64,000 nucleotides of DNA from G963556115 sp963677015 (GTDB taxonomy: Bacteria; Planctomycetota; SZUA-567). The position numbers were made by a program, and so were the translations under genes. The notes under the pieces were generated by a model. That model had not been told where the DNA came from. It was given only the letters and a program-made list of their open reading frames with translations, and did not search any database. This document shows, piece after piece, positions 42,447 through 52,691 of this stretch. The first letter of the stretch is position 1, and each line of letters begins with the position of its first letter. The stretch is from the NCBI GenBank assembly GCA_963677015.1, contig OY781533.1, positions 2,170,001 to 2,234,000 of the forward strand, read 5' to 3'.

Positions 42447-43823
42447 TTAAATACCCAGCATCAAACCGACAGTGTAGAAATAAATCAGTAAACCCGTAAT
42501 ATCAACGATCGAAGTAAGAGCCGGAGCAGCGATAACAGCCGGATCAAGCTTGAAACTACTGACAATAATCGGTAAAACCGCACCGATAAGTGTTGCTGAC
42601 ACAACCTGAATTCCAAGAGCGACCGATATGGCGATACCAATCTGCGGCAAAGTATACCCGCCGGGTAATACAGCCCCGCCAGATAATAACACAATTTTAA
42701 AATATGCCAGAACCATAAGAATCAGTGAAATCATCACGGAAATCTTGAATTCCTTGATAATCACCCGACCGATATCGGATACTTTAAGTTCCCCCAGCGC
42801 CAGTGCTCGAATTACCAGCGTTGATGACTGACTACCGGTATTACCACCGGTATCAGCGAGCATCGGCATATAAATTGCCAGAATCACCAGCCCTGAAAGA
42901 ACATCCTCAAAAGAGTTCAAAACATACCCGGATACAAGGCCCAGCATAGCCAGACTAACAATCCAGGTTATACGTTTCTTAAAATGCTGCCAGGTAGAGA
43001 TGCCAAAATATGTCTCGCCATTATCACTGTCACCGGACGTAATCGCCATGATACGCTGCATATCCTCGGTCTGCTCTTTAATTATTACTTCAAAAGCATC
43101 ATCATAGGTTATTATCCCTATTATTCTCCCAACTTCATCAACAACCGGTATCGAAAGTAGATCATAACGCTCCAGCTTACGGGCAGCCTGCTCCTGATCT
43201 TCAAGAGCCCTGACCGAGATTACTTCGGTCTCCGACAACTCACTCAACATTCTGTCTGAAGCTACATTTACCAGATTGACAATCCTGACCGATCCGCACA
43301 CACGCTCACTATCATCATATAGATAAATATAATGCAGATTTATTGTGTCTTCAAAAGCGGCAATAGCTTTTTTAGCGCTATCAGCTGTGGCTGAAAGCGA
43401 GACCGCAATAAATGACTTTGTCATTACCGCTCCGGCAGTACCCTCAGGATATGCCGCAAGTTCGCAAGCATGAGCAGAATCCTGCTCCGGCAATAACCCA
43501 AGAATTTTATTTCTTCTGGCTTTGCCAAAGTGCTTGATCAGGTCAGCCTGCTCATCCGGCTGCAAAAAGTCAATAATTGCCGCAATTTCCGTATCCGGTG
43601 CAATTTTAGCAATCTTCAGCTGCAGCGAATCACTGAAGTAGTTAAAAATACGCGCTGCCTTATGCGGATTAATCTTTGAAATCACATCATAAATTTCTCG
43701 CACCGGCAGCTCAGAGAGCTTCTTGGCAATATCCGCTGAATGCGCACTGCCACAAAGTTTACGTATTTCCGCAGTATTATTCTCATTTATATAGCGTAGA
43801 GAAGTACTGATATTATTTCTCAT
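42447..43823 (-). CDS. mgtE: Magnesium transporter MgtE
   Basis: 458 residues: an N-terminal helical MgtE_N superhelix (about 20-130), two CBS domains (about 130-255, with SIPVVDEVGRIIGIITYDD), a connecting helix and five C-terminal membrane helices (about 285-458). The pore segment ADTGGNTGSQSSTL contains the acidic Mg2+-selective residue and the GNTGSQ signature. Mg2+ binding to the CBS/N domains closes the channel. It follows the dcw cluster on the same strand after a 195-bp gap. Confidence 0.95.
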   Translation of the reverse strand: MRNNISTSLRYINENNTAEIRKLCGSAHSADIAKKLSELPVREIYDVISKINPHKAARIFNYFSDSLQLKIAKIAPDTEIAAIIDFLQPDEQADLIKHFGKARRNKILGLLPEQDSAHACELAAYPEGTAGAVMTKSFIAVSLSATADSAKKAIAAFEDTINLHYIYLYDDSERVCGSVRIVNLVNVASDRMLSELSETEVISVRALEDQEQAARKLERYDLLSIPVVDEVGRIIGIITYDDAFEVIIKEQTEDMQRIMAITSGDSDNGETYFGISTWQHFKKRITWIVSLAMLGLVSGYVLNSFEDVLSGLVILAIYMPMLADTGGNTGSQSSTLVIRALALGELKVSDIGRVIIKEFKISVMISLILMVLAYFKIVLLSGGAVLPGGYTLPQIGIAISVALGIQVVSATLIGAVLPIIVSSFKLDPAVIAAPALTSIVDITGLLIYFYTVGLMLGI

Positions 43824-44018
43824 TACTCACCTCCATAATGCTGTCTTATGACATAGCGGAATACCGGGGCTAAGCCGTAGCTCCGGCAATATTTAGTACA
43901 TATGAAGATTTTAAGGGATTACTGCGGATATGCAAGTTAAGATACTATTAGCTCCATATACACACCAAAGCAACAACACGGGTGTTATTCCGGTAGACAA
44001 CGCTCTCTGGTATATACT

Positions 44019-44915
44019 TTATAGATTATAACCGGCTACTCTGGTACGGACATCAAAGCAAACTCGTCGTCCCATACCGCCTTTGACTTTCCAGTCACGT
44101 AACAGTTTTCCAAGCATCTCAACCTTTTCAGCAGTATCAGGTTCCCCCGGGAAATTATCAGAACAGGTACCCCAGAGAATAGAGATTTGTGAATCAGTGT
44201 CAATTATCAGACGCGGCCTTGATTTTCCAGGTCGTTTAAGTTTATCGATAAAGCTTGGAGACTCGATACTTATCTTTTTAACTCCAAGTTCCTTACCCAG
44301 CTTGGAATGCTCCAGAGCTTTCAAAGCTTCCAGAGCCCCGCCCACTCCGTCACTGTGCCAGACCTGACCGTTCTCGGGGCGGTGCGCGATATCACCGGCA
44401 ATCTCCGGGAGGTTAGCATACTTCTTTTTTACACCGTCAGCCGGAAGGAGCACCCCGTCAGCTGCAACCAGCCAATAATAGCCGTTCTGATGAAGCTGTG
44501 CGGCCACAAAGCGCGGCACAAATTCAATATTTATCCGATTAGGATAAACCCGTTTAAGCGAACATACCTCTTCAACCCATGGACTCGCGGAGTATACATT
44601 CTTTACGTCATCTAAGAGTCCCGGCTTGAGCAGACTCACCCCGTTGAATTTATTACTCAGCCGTTCAAATTCACGAAGCGCCTCGGGTGAATACTGACTG
44701 TCATTGGAAAGATATATTGAAGGTCTGATTTTAAAAAGATCACTCTCTATGCCGCGCTGCCAGAGTTTTACCACCCCGAAAGCAAAAAACGCTACCAGTA
44801 ACAACATAGGCAGTACCGATCCAACCGCAGCGAGATAACGCCCGATTCTTCCCCCCACAGTTATCTCCTGGATCTGTGACTTATCAGCTTTAAATTCTAT
44901 AACTTTATTGGCCAT
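44019..44915 (-). CDS. ftsQ: Probable cell division protein FtsQ
   Basis: 298 residues with a single N-terminal membrane segment (about 28-50) and an extracytoplasmic domain. The region about 65-150 has a POTRA-like pattern (VKNVYSASPWVEEVCSLKRVYPNRINIEFVPR is split by a turn), and the following beta domain resembles FtsQ/DivIB. Identification rests mainly on position directly after murC and ddl, the normal ftsQ place, plus this topology. FtsQ links FtsB/FtsL to the divisome. ftsA and ftsZ do not follow. Confidence 0.72.
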   Translation of the reverse strand: MANKVIEFKADKSQIQEITVGGRIGRYLAAVGSVLPMLLLVAFFAFGVVKLWQRGIESDLFKIRPSIYLSNDSQYSPEALREFERLSNKFNGVSLLKPGLLDDVKNVYSASPWVEEVCSLKRVYPNRINIEFVPRFVAAQLHQNGYYWLVAADGVLLPADGVKKKYANLPEIAGDIAHRPENGQVWHSDGVGGALEALKALEHSKLGKELGVKKISIESPSFIDKLKRPGKSRPRLIIDTDSQISILWGTCSDNFPGEPDTAEKVEMLGKLLRDWKVKGGMGRRVCFDVRTRVAGYNL

Positions 44916-44978
44916 TGTTAATTATGATCTTTTTTCTTTAAAATAATCCACACCAGAACCTTCAGAATATTTCACCGG

Positions 44979-45917
44979 TCAGTTCATCCGCAAGTATGCC
45001 ATATTGAGGATATCCAGACAAAGTTCAGCAAAACTTACTCCGCTGACCCCAGCCGCCTTCGGCACAAGACTGTGCGAGGTAAATCCGGGTATAGTATTAA
45101 TCTCCAAAGCTACCAGATTACCGTTTGAGCCGAGTATATAATCTATTCTGGAGAGATCACGAAGCTTGAAATTCCGGTAAATCTCACATGAAAGATCAGA
45201 ACACACCGCCTGTATATCCCCGCAAATACTCTCTGGAGGACAGAGGTACTGCGTATCTTCTGAGTTATACTTTGCATGATAATCATAAAACTCACCGGCT
45301 GTTCTCATTTCAATAATCGGCAGCGCTTTACCGTCAAGCAGACCAACAGTAAACTCCACCCCGCTCACATACTCTTCGATCAGTGCCTCGTCACCACTCT
45401 CAAGAACCTGCTTGACTCCTACCTCAACCTCTGCAACCGTTTTAGCAATAACTACCCCTACAGAGCTTCCGCCTGAATTTGGTTTTACCACCAGTGGAAG
45501 TTTTAAATTGCTGTTCTTTAATCGTCCTGCAAGCGACTGCAGATCCGAAACACAGATCCAGGGCGCAACCGGCACTGACATCCGCTGCAGCATGGTCTTA
45601 CAAAGATTTTTGTCCATACAGAGCTTGCTTACCTGAGAACTGCTGCCGGTAAACGGTATCCGACGGCGCTCCAGCAGATGCTGTATCGTTCCGTCTTCTC
45701 CAAATTTGCCATGCAGTGCGATAAAAGCCAGATCACAATCCAGATTAAGAATCTGCTCCTCGCTCCCGTCGACAATCACCTTCCTGACATTCAATCCGGA
45801 TGATTTGAGAGCCTCATATACCGCCTGACCACTCTCAAGTGATATTTCAACCTCTGTCCCGACACCGCCACACAGGACAGCCACATTCAGTTTTTTAATT
45901 TTCTCTAAGTCATTCAT
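44979..45917 (-). CDS. ddl: D-alanine-D-alanine ligase
   Basis: 312 residues from the ATG at 45917, overlapping the end of murC by 8 bp. ATP-grasp ligase motifs are the N-terminal VLCGGVGTEVEISLESG, ALHGKFGEDGTIQHLLE, the ATP loop PLVVKPNSGGSSVGV and the C-terminal ALEINTIPGFTSHSLVPKAA. It makes the D-Ala-D-Ala dipeptide that MurF adds to the peptidoglycan precursor. Confidence 0.95.
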   Translation of the reverse strand: MNDLEKIKKLNVAVLCGGVGTEVEISLESGQAVYEALKSSGLNVRKVIVDGSEEQILNLDCDLAFIALHGKFGEDGTIQHLLERRRIPFTGSSSQVSKLCMDKNLCKTMLQRMSVPVAPWICVSDLQSLAGRLKNSNLKLPLVVKPNSGGSSVGVVIAKTVAEVEVGVKQVLESGDEALIEEYVSGVEFTVGLLDGKALPIIEMRTAGEFYDYHAKYNSEDTQYLCPPESICGDIQAVCSDLSCEIYRNFKLRDLSRIDYILGSNGNLVALEINTIPGFTSHSLVPKAAGVSGVSFAELCLDILNMAYLRMN

Positions 45918-47262
45918 CTGCAATTTTACGTACCTCTGCATCTATATTACCCGCTCCAATACAGATTATTGTTGAATAATCAGGAGCATATCGTCGTATA
46001 ACCTCTGTAATATCAGCAACCTCTATCCGTTCTGGAGCAACAGTTCCACCGATACGGCGTATATGCTCCCGGATAAGCTCGGAATCCACACCAGCAATCG
46101 GTTCCTCACGCGCCGGATAAATCTCTGCAACCGCCACCATATCAGCACCAGCTAACTCCTGGGCAAAATCTGCGGCATAATCACGGGTACGGGAATACAG
46201 ATGCGGCTGAAACACTGCAAGTATTTTCCCCGATCCATCCAGTTCGCGCGCCCCAGCCAGTGCCGCCCTCACCTCTGTCGGATGATGTGCATAATCACTG
46301 AATATTCTGGCGCCTGCAACTTCATGAATAAACTCCATACGCCGCCCGACAGTTTCAATACCGGCCAGAGTCTCTATGCCCTGCTCCAGACTCACCCCAA
46401 ACTCCCTGCCTACCAGCAGAGCCGCAAGAGCATTGAGAATATTATGCAGGCCACAGAGCGGAAGACACAGAATTCCCGCTTCAAACCCGTTGTACAGAAT
46501 CCGCGCCTGCTGCACCCCGTTTACCGAAGTGATATCCTCAGCATAAAGCCCGATACCACCGGTATTCAGTCCGAACGCTTCTTTACGTCCCTGATGTCCG
46601 GCATAAATCTGCGCACAATATTCATTATCAATACCGGTTATAAGCAAACCTGTATTATTCTTTTCGGCAAATAATTCAAAAGCCTCCACAACTTTTTCAG
46701 AAGTATGATAATATGCCAGATGTTCAGATTCAATATTGGTGATAACCGCCACCTCCAGCTCTGGCAGCAGAAAACTCCCGTCGCTCTCATCAAGTTCACT
46801 GACAAATATATCACCACCACAACGGTAATTACCGTCCATTTCAGAGGTTACACCTCCCAGCAGCACCGTAGGATCAAGCCCGTTATGTAACAGAATATAC
46901 GCGGCCATCCAGGTTGTACTGGTCTTACCGTGAGTTCCGGCAATTCCAACTCCCCGATATTCCGCCATAATTTGCGCCAGAAATTTACCTCTTCTTATAG
47001 CCTTGGTTCCAGCTGCCAAACGTTCCGGATGATTCTCCGCAACCGCACTGGTAAAGACCAGCAGATCACAATCCTCTACATGCGCGGCGGAATGACCGAT
47101 AGCCACCTCTATCCCTAAGCTCTCAAGCTTTTCCGTCTGCTCATTATCAGCACGGTCACAACCACTTACCAGCGCACCTTTGGAGCTTACAATACCGGCA
47201 AGAGCACTCATCCCAATACCGCCTGCCCCCATAAAATGTATCTTTTTACCAGCAAGACTCAT
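45910..47262 (-). CDS. murC: UDP-N-acetylmuramate-L-alanine ligase MurC
   Basis: 450 residues from the ATG at 47262, starting one base after the murG stop. Mur ligase motifs are HFMGAGGIGMSALAG (UDP-binding domain), the ATP loop GIAGTHGKTSTTWM, and the C-terminal DYAHHPTEVRAAL and VFQPHLYSRT, both characteristic of MurC. It adds L-Ala to UDP-MurNAc. Confidence 0.97.
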   Translation of the reverse strand: MSLAGKKIHFMGAGGIGMSALAGIVSSKGALVSGCDRADNEQTEKLESLGIEVAIGHSAAHVEDCDLLVFTSAVAENHPERLAAGTKAIRRGKFLAQIMAEYRGVGIAGTHGKTSTTWMAAYILLHNGLDPTVLLGGVTSEMDGNYRCGGDIFVSELDESDGSFLLPELEVAVITNIESEHLAYYHTSEKVVEAFELFAEKNNTGLLITGIDNEYCAQIYAGHQGRKEAFGLNTGGIGLYAEDITSVNGVQQARILYNGFEAGILCLPLCGLHNILNALAALLVGREFGVSLEQGIETLAGIETVGRRMEFIHEVAGARIFSDYAHHPTEVRAALAGARELDGSGKILAVFQPHLYSRTRDYAADFAQELAGADMVAVAEIYPAREEPIAGVDSELIREHIRRIGGTVAPERIEVADITEVIRRYAPDYSTIICIGAGNIDAEVRKIADE

Positions 47263-47263
47263 T

Positions 47264-48343
47264 TCAACCTTTCTCTGCAATCAGCTGCATAATGCTTTCA
47301 GCGATCTCACTTGCTGATTCAGGTCGAGCTAGCAACCTCACCGCTTCAGCCATGCTGTCACGCAGTTGCTTATCCTTCCAGATCCGCACCACCTGTCTGG
47401 TAAGAATATCCGGAGTCAAAAGAGGCTGTTCAAGCACGATGGCCCCGTTCTTGGCTGCAACCCATTCCGCATTTAGCTGCTGATGATTATCCATGGCGGT
47501 AGGAAGCGGTACCAGAATAGAAGGTAAGCCGGCAGCAGCCAGTTCCGCAATGCTTCCGGCACCGGAACGGGATATTGCCAGTTTTGATTCTCGGTAACAG
47601 TCGGACAACTTACCAAAGAAGCCGTGCACCGTCGCCTCAACCTTAAGATCACGATAAGCCTTGCGTATTCCCTCTTCATTACCGGCTCCGGCAACATGAA
47701 TGATACGGCATCCTGTCTGCTCCTGTATCGGTTTTATCGACTCCAAAACTATTTCATTAAGTCGCTGTGCTCCCTGCGAACCACCTATAATAAGTAGAGC
47801 ATCACCATCAACCGGTTTCTCTTCAGCCAGTTTACACATCTGCTCACGCATAGGAGAACCGAGATCAAAAAATTTGGCTCTGGTATTGGTAAAGCGTTCC
47901 CGGGCACAACGAAACTGCAGATAAATTCCTTTAGCCCAGCGTGAAAGTAAGCGGTTTACCCGCCCGGGAACAGAATTCTGTTCCAATATCACTACCGGCA
48001 CACCTAGAATCCGAGCAGCTATTCCAGGTGTAGCAGCCGCAAAACCTCCGAGTGCGACCATAACATCAGGTTTATATGCTTTAAATAATTTAAGACTCTG
48101 CCAGATGGAGAGAATAAAACGCGGAAAATTGCTCAAATGCGACAAGGATAAGGGCGACCCTCTGCCGGCAGAGAGGATATCTATAAAGTACCCCGCACGC
48201 GGCACAATTTCCATATCAAGGCCATGCGAAGTTCCAACAAATGAAACCTCAACATCCGGATCAATCTTTTCCATGGCTTTTGCCAGTGACAACCCGGGAA
48301 ATAAATGTCCGCCTGTTCCCCCGCCGGCCATGATAACCCTCAT
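47264..48343 (-). CDS. murG: Lipid II synthase MurG
   Basis: 359 residues. MRVIMAGGGTGGHLFPGLSL is the glycosyltransferase N-terminus, and the C-terminal domain has ISRSGAGSIAELAAAGLPSI and VPLPTAMDNHQQLNA, the UDP-GlcNAc binding region. It transfers GlcNAc to lipid I at the inner membrane. Its ATG overlaps the ftsW stop by 4 bp. Confidence 0.97.
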   Translation of the reverse strand: MRVIMAGGGTGGHLFPGLSLAKAMEKIDPDVEVSFVGTSHGLDMEIVPRAGYFIDILSAGRGSPLSLSHLSNFPRFILSIWQSLKLFKAYKPDVMVALGGFAAATPGIAARILGVPVVILEQNSVPGRVNRLLSRWAKGIYLQFRCARERFTNTRAKFFDLGSPMREQMCKLAEEKPVDGDALLIIGGSQGAQRLNEIVLESIKPIQEQTGCRIIHVAGAGNEEGIRKAYRDLKVEATVHGFFGKLSDCYRESKLAISRSGAGSIAELAAAGLPSILVPLPTAMDNHQQLNAEWVAAKNGAIVLEQPLLTPDILTRQVVRIWKDKQLRDSMAEAVRLLARPESASEIAESIMQLIAEKG

Positions 48344-49527
48344 GCGACCTTCCTCTCTTCATATTCAGAACTTTCAAGACCGAGCACCGGTTCAACATCA
48401 ACCTTGACCGGTACCTCCGGCTCAATTCTGGTAATACTTACAAGTGTCCCGATCATAGCGAGCGCAACACACAAACCACTGCCGCCAAAACTTATAAAAG
48501 GCAGAGAAATACCTTTAGGAGGAATAGACGCAGTTACCACAGCAATATTAAAGACCGCCTGCAGCCCGATCACCGCAGTTATTCCATATGCAACAAGTGC
48601 AGTAAACTTACTGGGAGCATGTTTCACCAGACGCATTCCCTCATAGACCAGAATCGCAAAGAGCAGAATAATCACAACCGTACCCACAAGTCCCAGCTCC
48701 TGACCGGCAATTGCCAGAATAAAGTCGGTATGCGCCTCCGGCAGATAATAGAGTTTTGACACCCCTTCACCGAGCCCCATTCCGGTAAGTCCACCGCTGC
48801 CCAGCGCCACCTTACTCATCCAGATCTGATACCCCTTACCATCTTTATCACCGCTGTGCCAGGCATGAATACGTGAAGCTATATAGTCCATCTTGGCTAT
48901 GGCAATATACGCTGCAGGCGGCAAAGTTCCGGCAAACGCAATAAGCGTATGTATAAGTCTGGCACCACCAACAACAATCATTGAGCCCATAACCGCCCCG
49001 ATCAAAGCCGAGGTTCCGAAATCCGGTTCAAGCATAATCAGCCCCAGAACCATTCCGGTCATCATGACCGCCGGCACAAACCCGCGAAAGAACGGTAGAC
49101 TCTTGCCTGTATAACGCGACAGATAGCTCGCCATTACAATAACCATACCGATCTTGGCGATTTCGGAAGGCTGCATGTTAAAGCCGCCAAAACGGAGCCA
49201 GCGCGAAGCACCATTCACCTTGGTACCGATACCGGGAACCAGAACCGCCGCCAGCATTACCAGCAGGACTACAAATAATGGTGCCGCAAAACGCCGCAGC
49301 CGCTCAATATTGATATAACTCATAAACAGCATGGTACAGACACCTATACCAAGCCAGATAAGCTGCTTTTTCAGATAGGTCAGATCAAAACCGGCATTTC
49401 CGGCTTTAACACAACTTGCGGAATATACCAGTACCACTCCGAGCCCGACAAGAGTCAGAGAGACCGCCAGTATTCTATCCCGTATGGATTTCAGTATCCG
49501 TTTCTTTTCAATTATAGATTCATTCAT
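48340..49527 (-). CDS. ftsW: SEDS peptidoglycan glycosyltransferase FtsW
   Basis: 395 residues with about ten membrane helices. SEDS motifs are GGFNMQPSEIAKIGMVI, MLEPDFGTSALIG (the catalytic aspartate), the large extracytoplasmic loop LYYLPEAHTDFILAIAGQELG, and the last helix region SFGGSGLCVALAMIG. It polymerises glycan at the division site with the FtsI transpeptidase. It lies between mraY and murG, as usual except that murD is absent. Confidence 0.95.
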   Translation of the reverse strand: MNESIIEKKRILKSIRDRILAVSLTLVGLGVVLVYSASCVKAGNAGFDLTYLKKQLIWLGIGVCTMLFMSYINIERLRRFAAPLFVVLLVMLAAVLVPGIGTKVNGASRWLRFGGFNMQPSEIAKIGMVIVMASYLSRYTGKSLPFFRGFVPAVMMTGMVLGLIMLEPDFGTSALIGAVMGSMIVVGGARLIHTLIAFAGTLPPAAYIAIAKMDYIASRIHAWHSGDKDGKGYQIWMSKVALGSGGLTGMGLGEGVSKLYYLPEAHTDFILAIAGQELGLVGTVVIILLFAILVYEGMRLVKHAPSKFTALVAYGITAVIGLQAVFNIAVVTASIPPKGISLPFISFGGSGLCVALAMIGTLVSITRIEPEVPVKVDVEPVLGLESSEYEERKVA

Positions 49528-49561
49528 GACCGATAGTTTTACCCGTATTATAAATTTTAAA

Positions 49562-50653
49562 TCAATGCATCTTCAATGATCCCAGACCGATAACCGCCAA
49601 TAACGCCCCGATCATCCAGAGACGTACAACAATATGATTCTCATCCCAACCGCTGAGTTCGAGATGATGATGATAAGGGGCACACTTGAAAAGTCGTTTA
49701 CCCCGCATTTTAAATGAAGCCACCTGCAGCAGCACCGAACCCGCCTCGATAACAAATATTCCTCCGATTATCGGCAGAATCAATGCATGCTTGCTGATCA
49801 AGGCTGTATACCCGATCAGACCTCCCAGCGCCAGACTGCCGGTATCGCCCATAAAGAGCTGCGCTGGTTTGGCGTTGAACCAGAGAAAACCGGCAATTCC
49901 ACCGATAAGAGCTGCCATCAGAATACATAACTCACCGGTTCCGGCAATATAAGGAATACGAAAATGTCCAGCCATAACACTATTGCCGACGATATAGGCA
50001 AAGACCGCGTAAGCGGCAGAAGCAAATATTGAGCAGCCACCTGCCAGTCCATCCAGACCATCGGTGAGATTCACCGCATTTGAGCAGCCGATAAGAACAA
50101 TTATAAAATAGGGATAGTAAAGCAGTCCGAGATCAAGCTGAAAGCTGTCCCATTTAGTGAACGGTATAAGCACCTTGGTTGTAGCAGAATCCCCATAGGT
50201 ATTAAGTCCGAAGCAGATTACCGCGGCAATGACAATCTGCCCAAGCAACTTCTGATTCTTGGTCAGACCATTCTCCCCGAGCTGACGGAACTTCATATAA
50301 TCATCAACAAGGCCAAGAAGACCGTACCCTATAAACACAACCAACCCCATCATTACCAAGGGATTGCGCATATCCAAAAAAAGTACTGAAGCGATACTGA
50401 CACCTATAAGAATTATCAGCCCGCCCATTGTCGGCGTATCCGCTTTCTTTGAGTGAAGTTCAGCAATTTCCTTACTGTCCTTGATCATATTTTCGGTAAT
50501 ATTGGTATGCTTCATATGCCTGATGAATAAAGGAATAAGTTTTAGACATATAAAAAAAGCTATCAGCAATGCAAAGGCAGCACGAAAGGTTATACTGTCA
50601 AAAATTCGGAACGGACCATAACTGATTGACAAATCGGCTAGAAAGCGCAGCAT
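49562..50653 (-). CDS. mraY: Phospho-N-acetylmuramoyl-pentapeptide transferase MraY
   Basis: 363 residues with about ten membrane helices. Signatures are SKKADTPTMGGLIIL, the DDYMKFR aspartates, NLTDGLDGLAGG and FMGDTGSLALGG, and the CAPYHHHLELSGW ending with the histidine cluster. It transfers phospho-MurNAc-pentapeptide to undecaprenyl phosphate, forming lipid I. It has its own likely promoter, so the cluster is transcribed in at least two units. Confidence 0.97.
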   Translation of the reverse strand: MLRFLADLSISYGPFRIFDSITFRAAFALLIAFFICLKLIPLFIRHMKHTNITENMIKDSKEIAELHSKKADTPTMGGLIILIGVSIASVLFLDMRNPLVMMGLVVFIGYGLLGLVDDYMKFRQLGENGLTKNQKLLGQIVIAAVICFGLNTYGDSATTKVLIPFTKWDSFQLDLGLLYYPYFIIVLIGCSNAVNLTDGLDGLAGGCSIFASAAYAVFAYIVGNSVMAGHFRIPYIAGTGELCILMAALIGGIAGFLWFNAKPAQLFMGDTGSLALGGLIGYTALISKHALILPIIGGIFVIEAGSVLLQVASFKMRGKRLFKCAPYHHHLELSGWDENHIVVRLWMIGALLAVIGLGSLKMH

Positions 50654-50678
50654 TATTTACCCTTTACTAATGAACAAG

Positions 50679-50707
50679 TATATACAAGACAAAACACTTA
50701 TCGTCAA
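50679..50707 (-). promoter_or_regulatory. Predicted internal promoter upstream of mraY
   Basis: On the minus strand TTGACG (50702-50707), 17 bp, TATATA (50679-50684), 26 bp before the mraY start codon. Confidence 0.5.
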
Positions 50708-51052
50708 AACGGGTAAAATTAGTTTAGCAAATAATGATTATATGAATAATTATATACAGTGACCGAATAACAGAAGTCAGATGAATACTCACGATTCAGG
50801 AGTGAAAATAATACAAGTATTTATAGAAATGTTTATCAAACTTCAACTTATACCGTAGACAAGCATGTATATCACACGACTTTCAGTCAAGCCGGTGATA
50901 TAACTTATCTAGACATTTTTATCGAATAAAATTCAGAAATAAAATTCGCAAGATAACAACATGAAGAATTTAATATGCCTGCTAGGTACAACACAAGGCA
51001 GAACACTATATAATAAATGAAATATGAAAAAATTGGATGGTAGAACAGATCG
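50708..51052. other. Gap inside the dcw cluster between murF and mraY
   Basis: 345 AT-rich bp without an open frame of note. A stem of TATATCAC (50869-50876) and GTGATATA (50896-50903) encloses a second small hairpin (GACT/AGTC). There is no T-run, so its role is unclear; it may mark murF mRNA 3' processing. Confidence 0.4.
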
Positions 51053-52408
51053 CTACATTATTTTAAGAGCAGAGACGACTCTTCCCAGGCGCATGGCATT
51101 CGATCCTTTAACGAGAATCGTATCACCATCCTGCAAAAGCTCCTTCAAATGCCCCAGTAACGACATTGTCCCGCGAAAATGCTTTATTACCTGCCGCGCA
51201 TTCTGCGCATGAGCGCCTTCAGCAAGTGACATGCACATCTTACCGACAGCTAGAATCATATCAACATTGGTACCGGATAGCCAGCGGCCGAGTTCAAAAT
51301 GTATTCTTGCACTTTCATGACCAAGCTCAAGCATATCTCCGATAATCAGCACTTTACGTCCAGTGTCGAGTTTTTCAAGTGTCTTTACACCTGCACGCAA
51401 ACTTTCAGGATTGGCATTATAACAGTCAGAAATTATTTTATAGCGTTCGGTCTCGATCACATGCTGCCGATCCTGCAACGGCATAAAACTTTTTACCGCC
51501 TCGGCCGCTTCTTCAAGACTTACCCCCATAAACTCCACCACTGCTAGAGCCGCCAGACAATTCATAACATTATGATTCCCAAGCAGCGGCAGGTTAAATC
51601 TTACTCCACGCACGGAAAATTCCGATCCGCCCCAGGAAAAGTCGATATTTTCCGCCAGATAATCAGCACCGGTTTCAATACCGAAGGTCTTGATCTGAGC
51701 CGTACTGCGTACCCCGCTTTTCAACATCTCGGTAAATCGACTCTCCGCCGGAAGTACAGCCAGACCATCACCTGGAAGCTGCGAAAAAGCCGCCATCTTC
51801 TCACTGGCAACTCCGGCAATGGATCCAAGCCCTTCAAGATGCGCCGGAGCAATATTGGTAATTACTGCTGCAGTTGGCTTTGCTATCTCGGCCAGACGGG
51901 CAATCTCACCCTGCATACTTGTTCCCATTTCCAGAACACCAAATTTATTATCAGGATTATTGCCCAGAATTGTCAACGGCAGACCGACAAGATTATTATA
52001 ATTCTTTATTGGTTCGAGCACACTGCCACGTATTCGAAGAATATGTGCTATCAAATGTCTGGTAGTTGATTTACCATTACTGCCGGTAACCCCGACCCAA
52101 GGTATAAGCGGTTCCTGCCAGCGATATATCATCGCAAAATCACCCATAGCCCGAAGTGTATCAGATACCACAATTCCCGGATTATCACCGAGTGAATCAG
52201 GATCAGAAACAAGAGCCGCCGCTGCCCCCTTGGCAAATGCCTGCCCGACAAATTTATTACCATCAAAATTATCACCCTTGAGGGCAATAAAAATATCTCC
52301 TGCCAAAATTGTTCTAGTATCAGTCGACACACCAGTAATTACAAGCTCACTATTACCGGCAATCTCACCACCGACCCACTCAGCGATAGATTTCAACTCA
52401 ACCTGCAT
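51053..52408 (-). CDS. murF: UDP-MurNAc-tripeptide D-Ala-D-Ala ligase MurF
   Basis: 451 residues. Mur ligase motifs are GVTGSNGKSTTRHLIAHIL (ATP loop), VITNIAPAHLEGLGS, and the C-terminal SDCYNANPESLRAGVKTL, characteristic of MurF, plus GDMLELG. It completes the pentapeptide. GGGGAG precedes the ATG. It is separated from murE by 283 bp containing a hairpin, and from mraY by 399 bp. Confidence 0.96.
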   Translation of the reverse strand: MQVELKSIAEWVGGEIAGNSELVITGVSTDTRTILAGDIFIALKGDNFDGNKFVGQAFAKGAAAALVSDPDSLGDNPGIVVSDTLRAMGDFAMIYRWQEPLIPWVGVTGSNGKSTTRHLIAHILRIRGSVLEPIKNYNNLVGLPLTILGNNPDNKFGVLEMGTSMQGEIARLAEIAKPTAAVITNIAPAHLEGLGSIAGVASEKMAAFSQLPGDGLAVLPAESRFTEMLKSGVRSTAQIKTFGIETGADYLAENIDFSWGGSEFSVRGVRFNLPLLGNHNVMNCLAALAVVEFMGVSLEEAAEAVKSFMPLQDRQHVIETERYKIISDCYNANPESLRAGVKTLEKLDTGRKVLIIGDMLELGHESARIHFELGRWLSGTNVDMILAVGKMCMSLAEGAHAQNARQVIKHFRGTMSLLGHLKELLQDGDTILVKGSNAMRLGRVVSALKIM

Positions 52409-52584
52409 TCCAACTCCCCTAACTTTTCCCTACGTTCAATATACACTCTACTCATTTTATACATATTCCAAATGCAGGTCAATCTTTATTATGCCAATAA
52501 TGATTTTCCAGAAACCAGAATTAATCAACCTATACTGTATTACCCTGACCAATAATATGCAACGTTATTTATCTATAATGTAAC

Positions 52585-52616
52585 ATGGGGACTGACAAGA
52601 AGTTGTCAGCCCCCAT
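52585..52616 (-). terminator. Hairpin between murE and murF
   Basis: ATGGGG-A-CTGACAA (52585-52598) pairs with TTGTCAG-C-CCCCAT (52603-52616) to give a 14-bp stem with one G-U pair in the minus-strand RNA and a 4-nt loop. The T-run after it is weak. It may partly terminate or stabilise the rsmH-murE transcript. Confidence 0.5.
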
Positions 52617-52691
52617 ACTGTATAAACCGAATACATCTGCTATAATCTGAACTATATAGTATAATATCAAATATTAATTTACTGGTTAAAA

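Noticed and set aside
43864..43883. CCGG..CCGG hairpin before mgtE as terminator of the dcw cluster
   Set aside because: It has a mismatch on the minus strand and no T-run follows.
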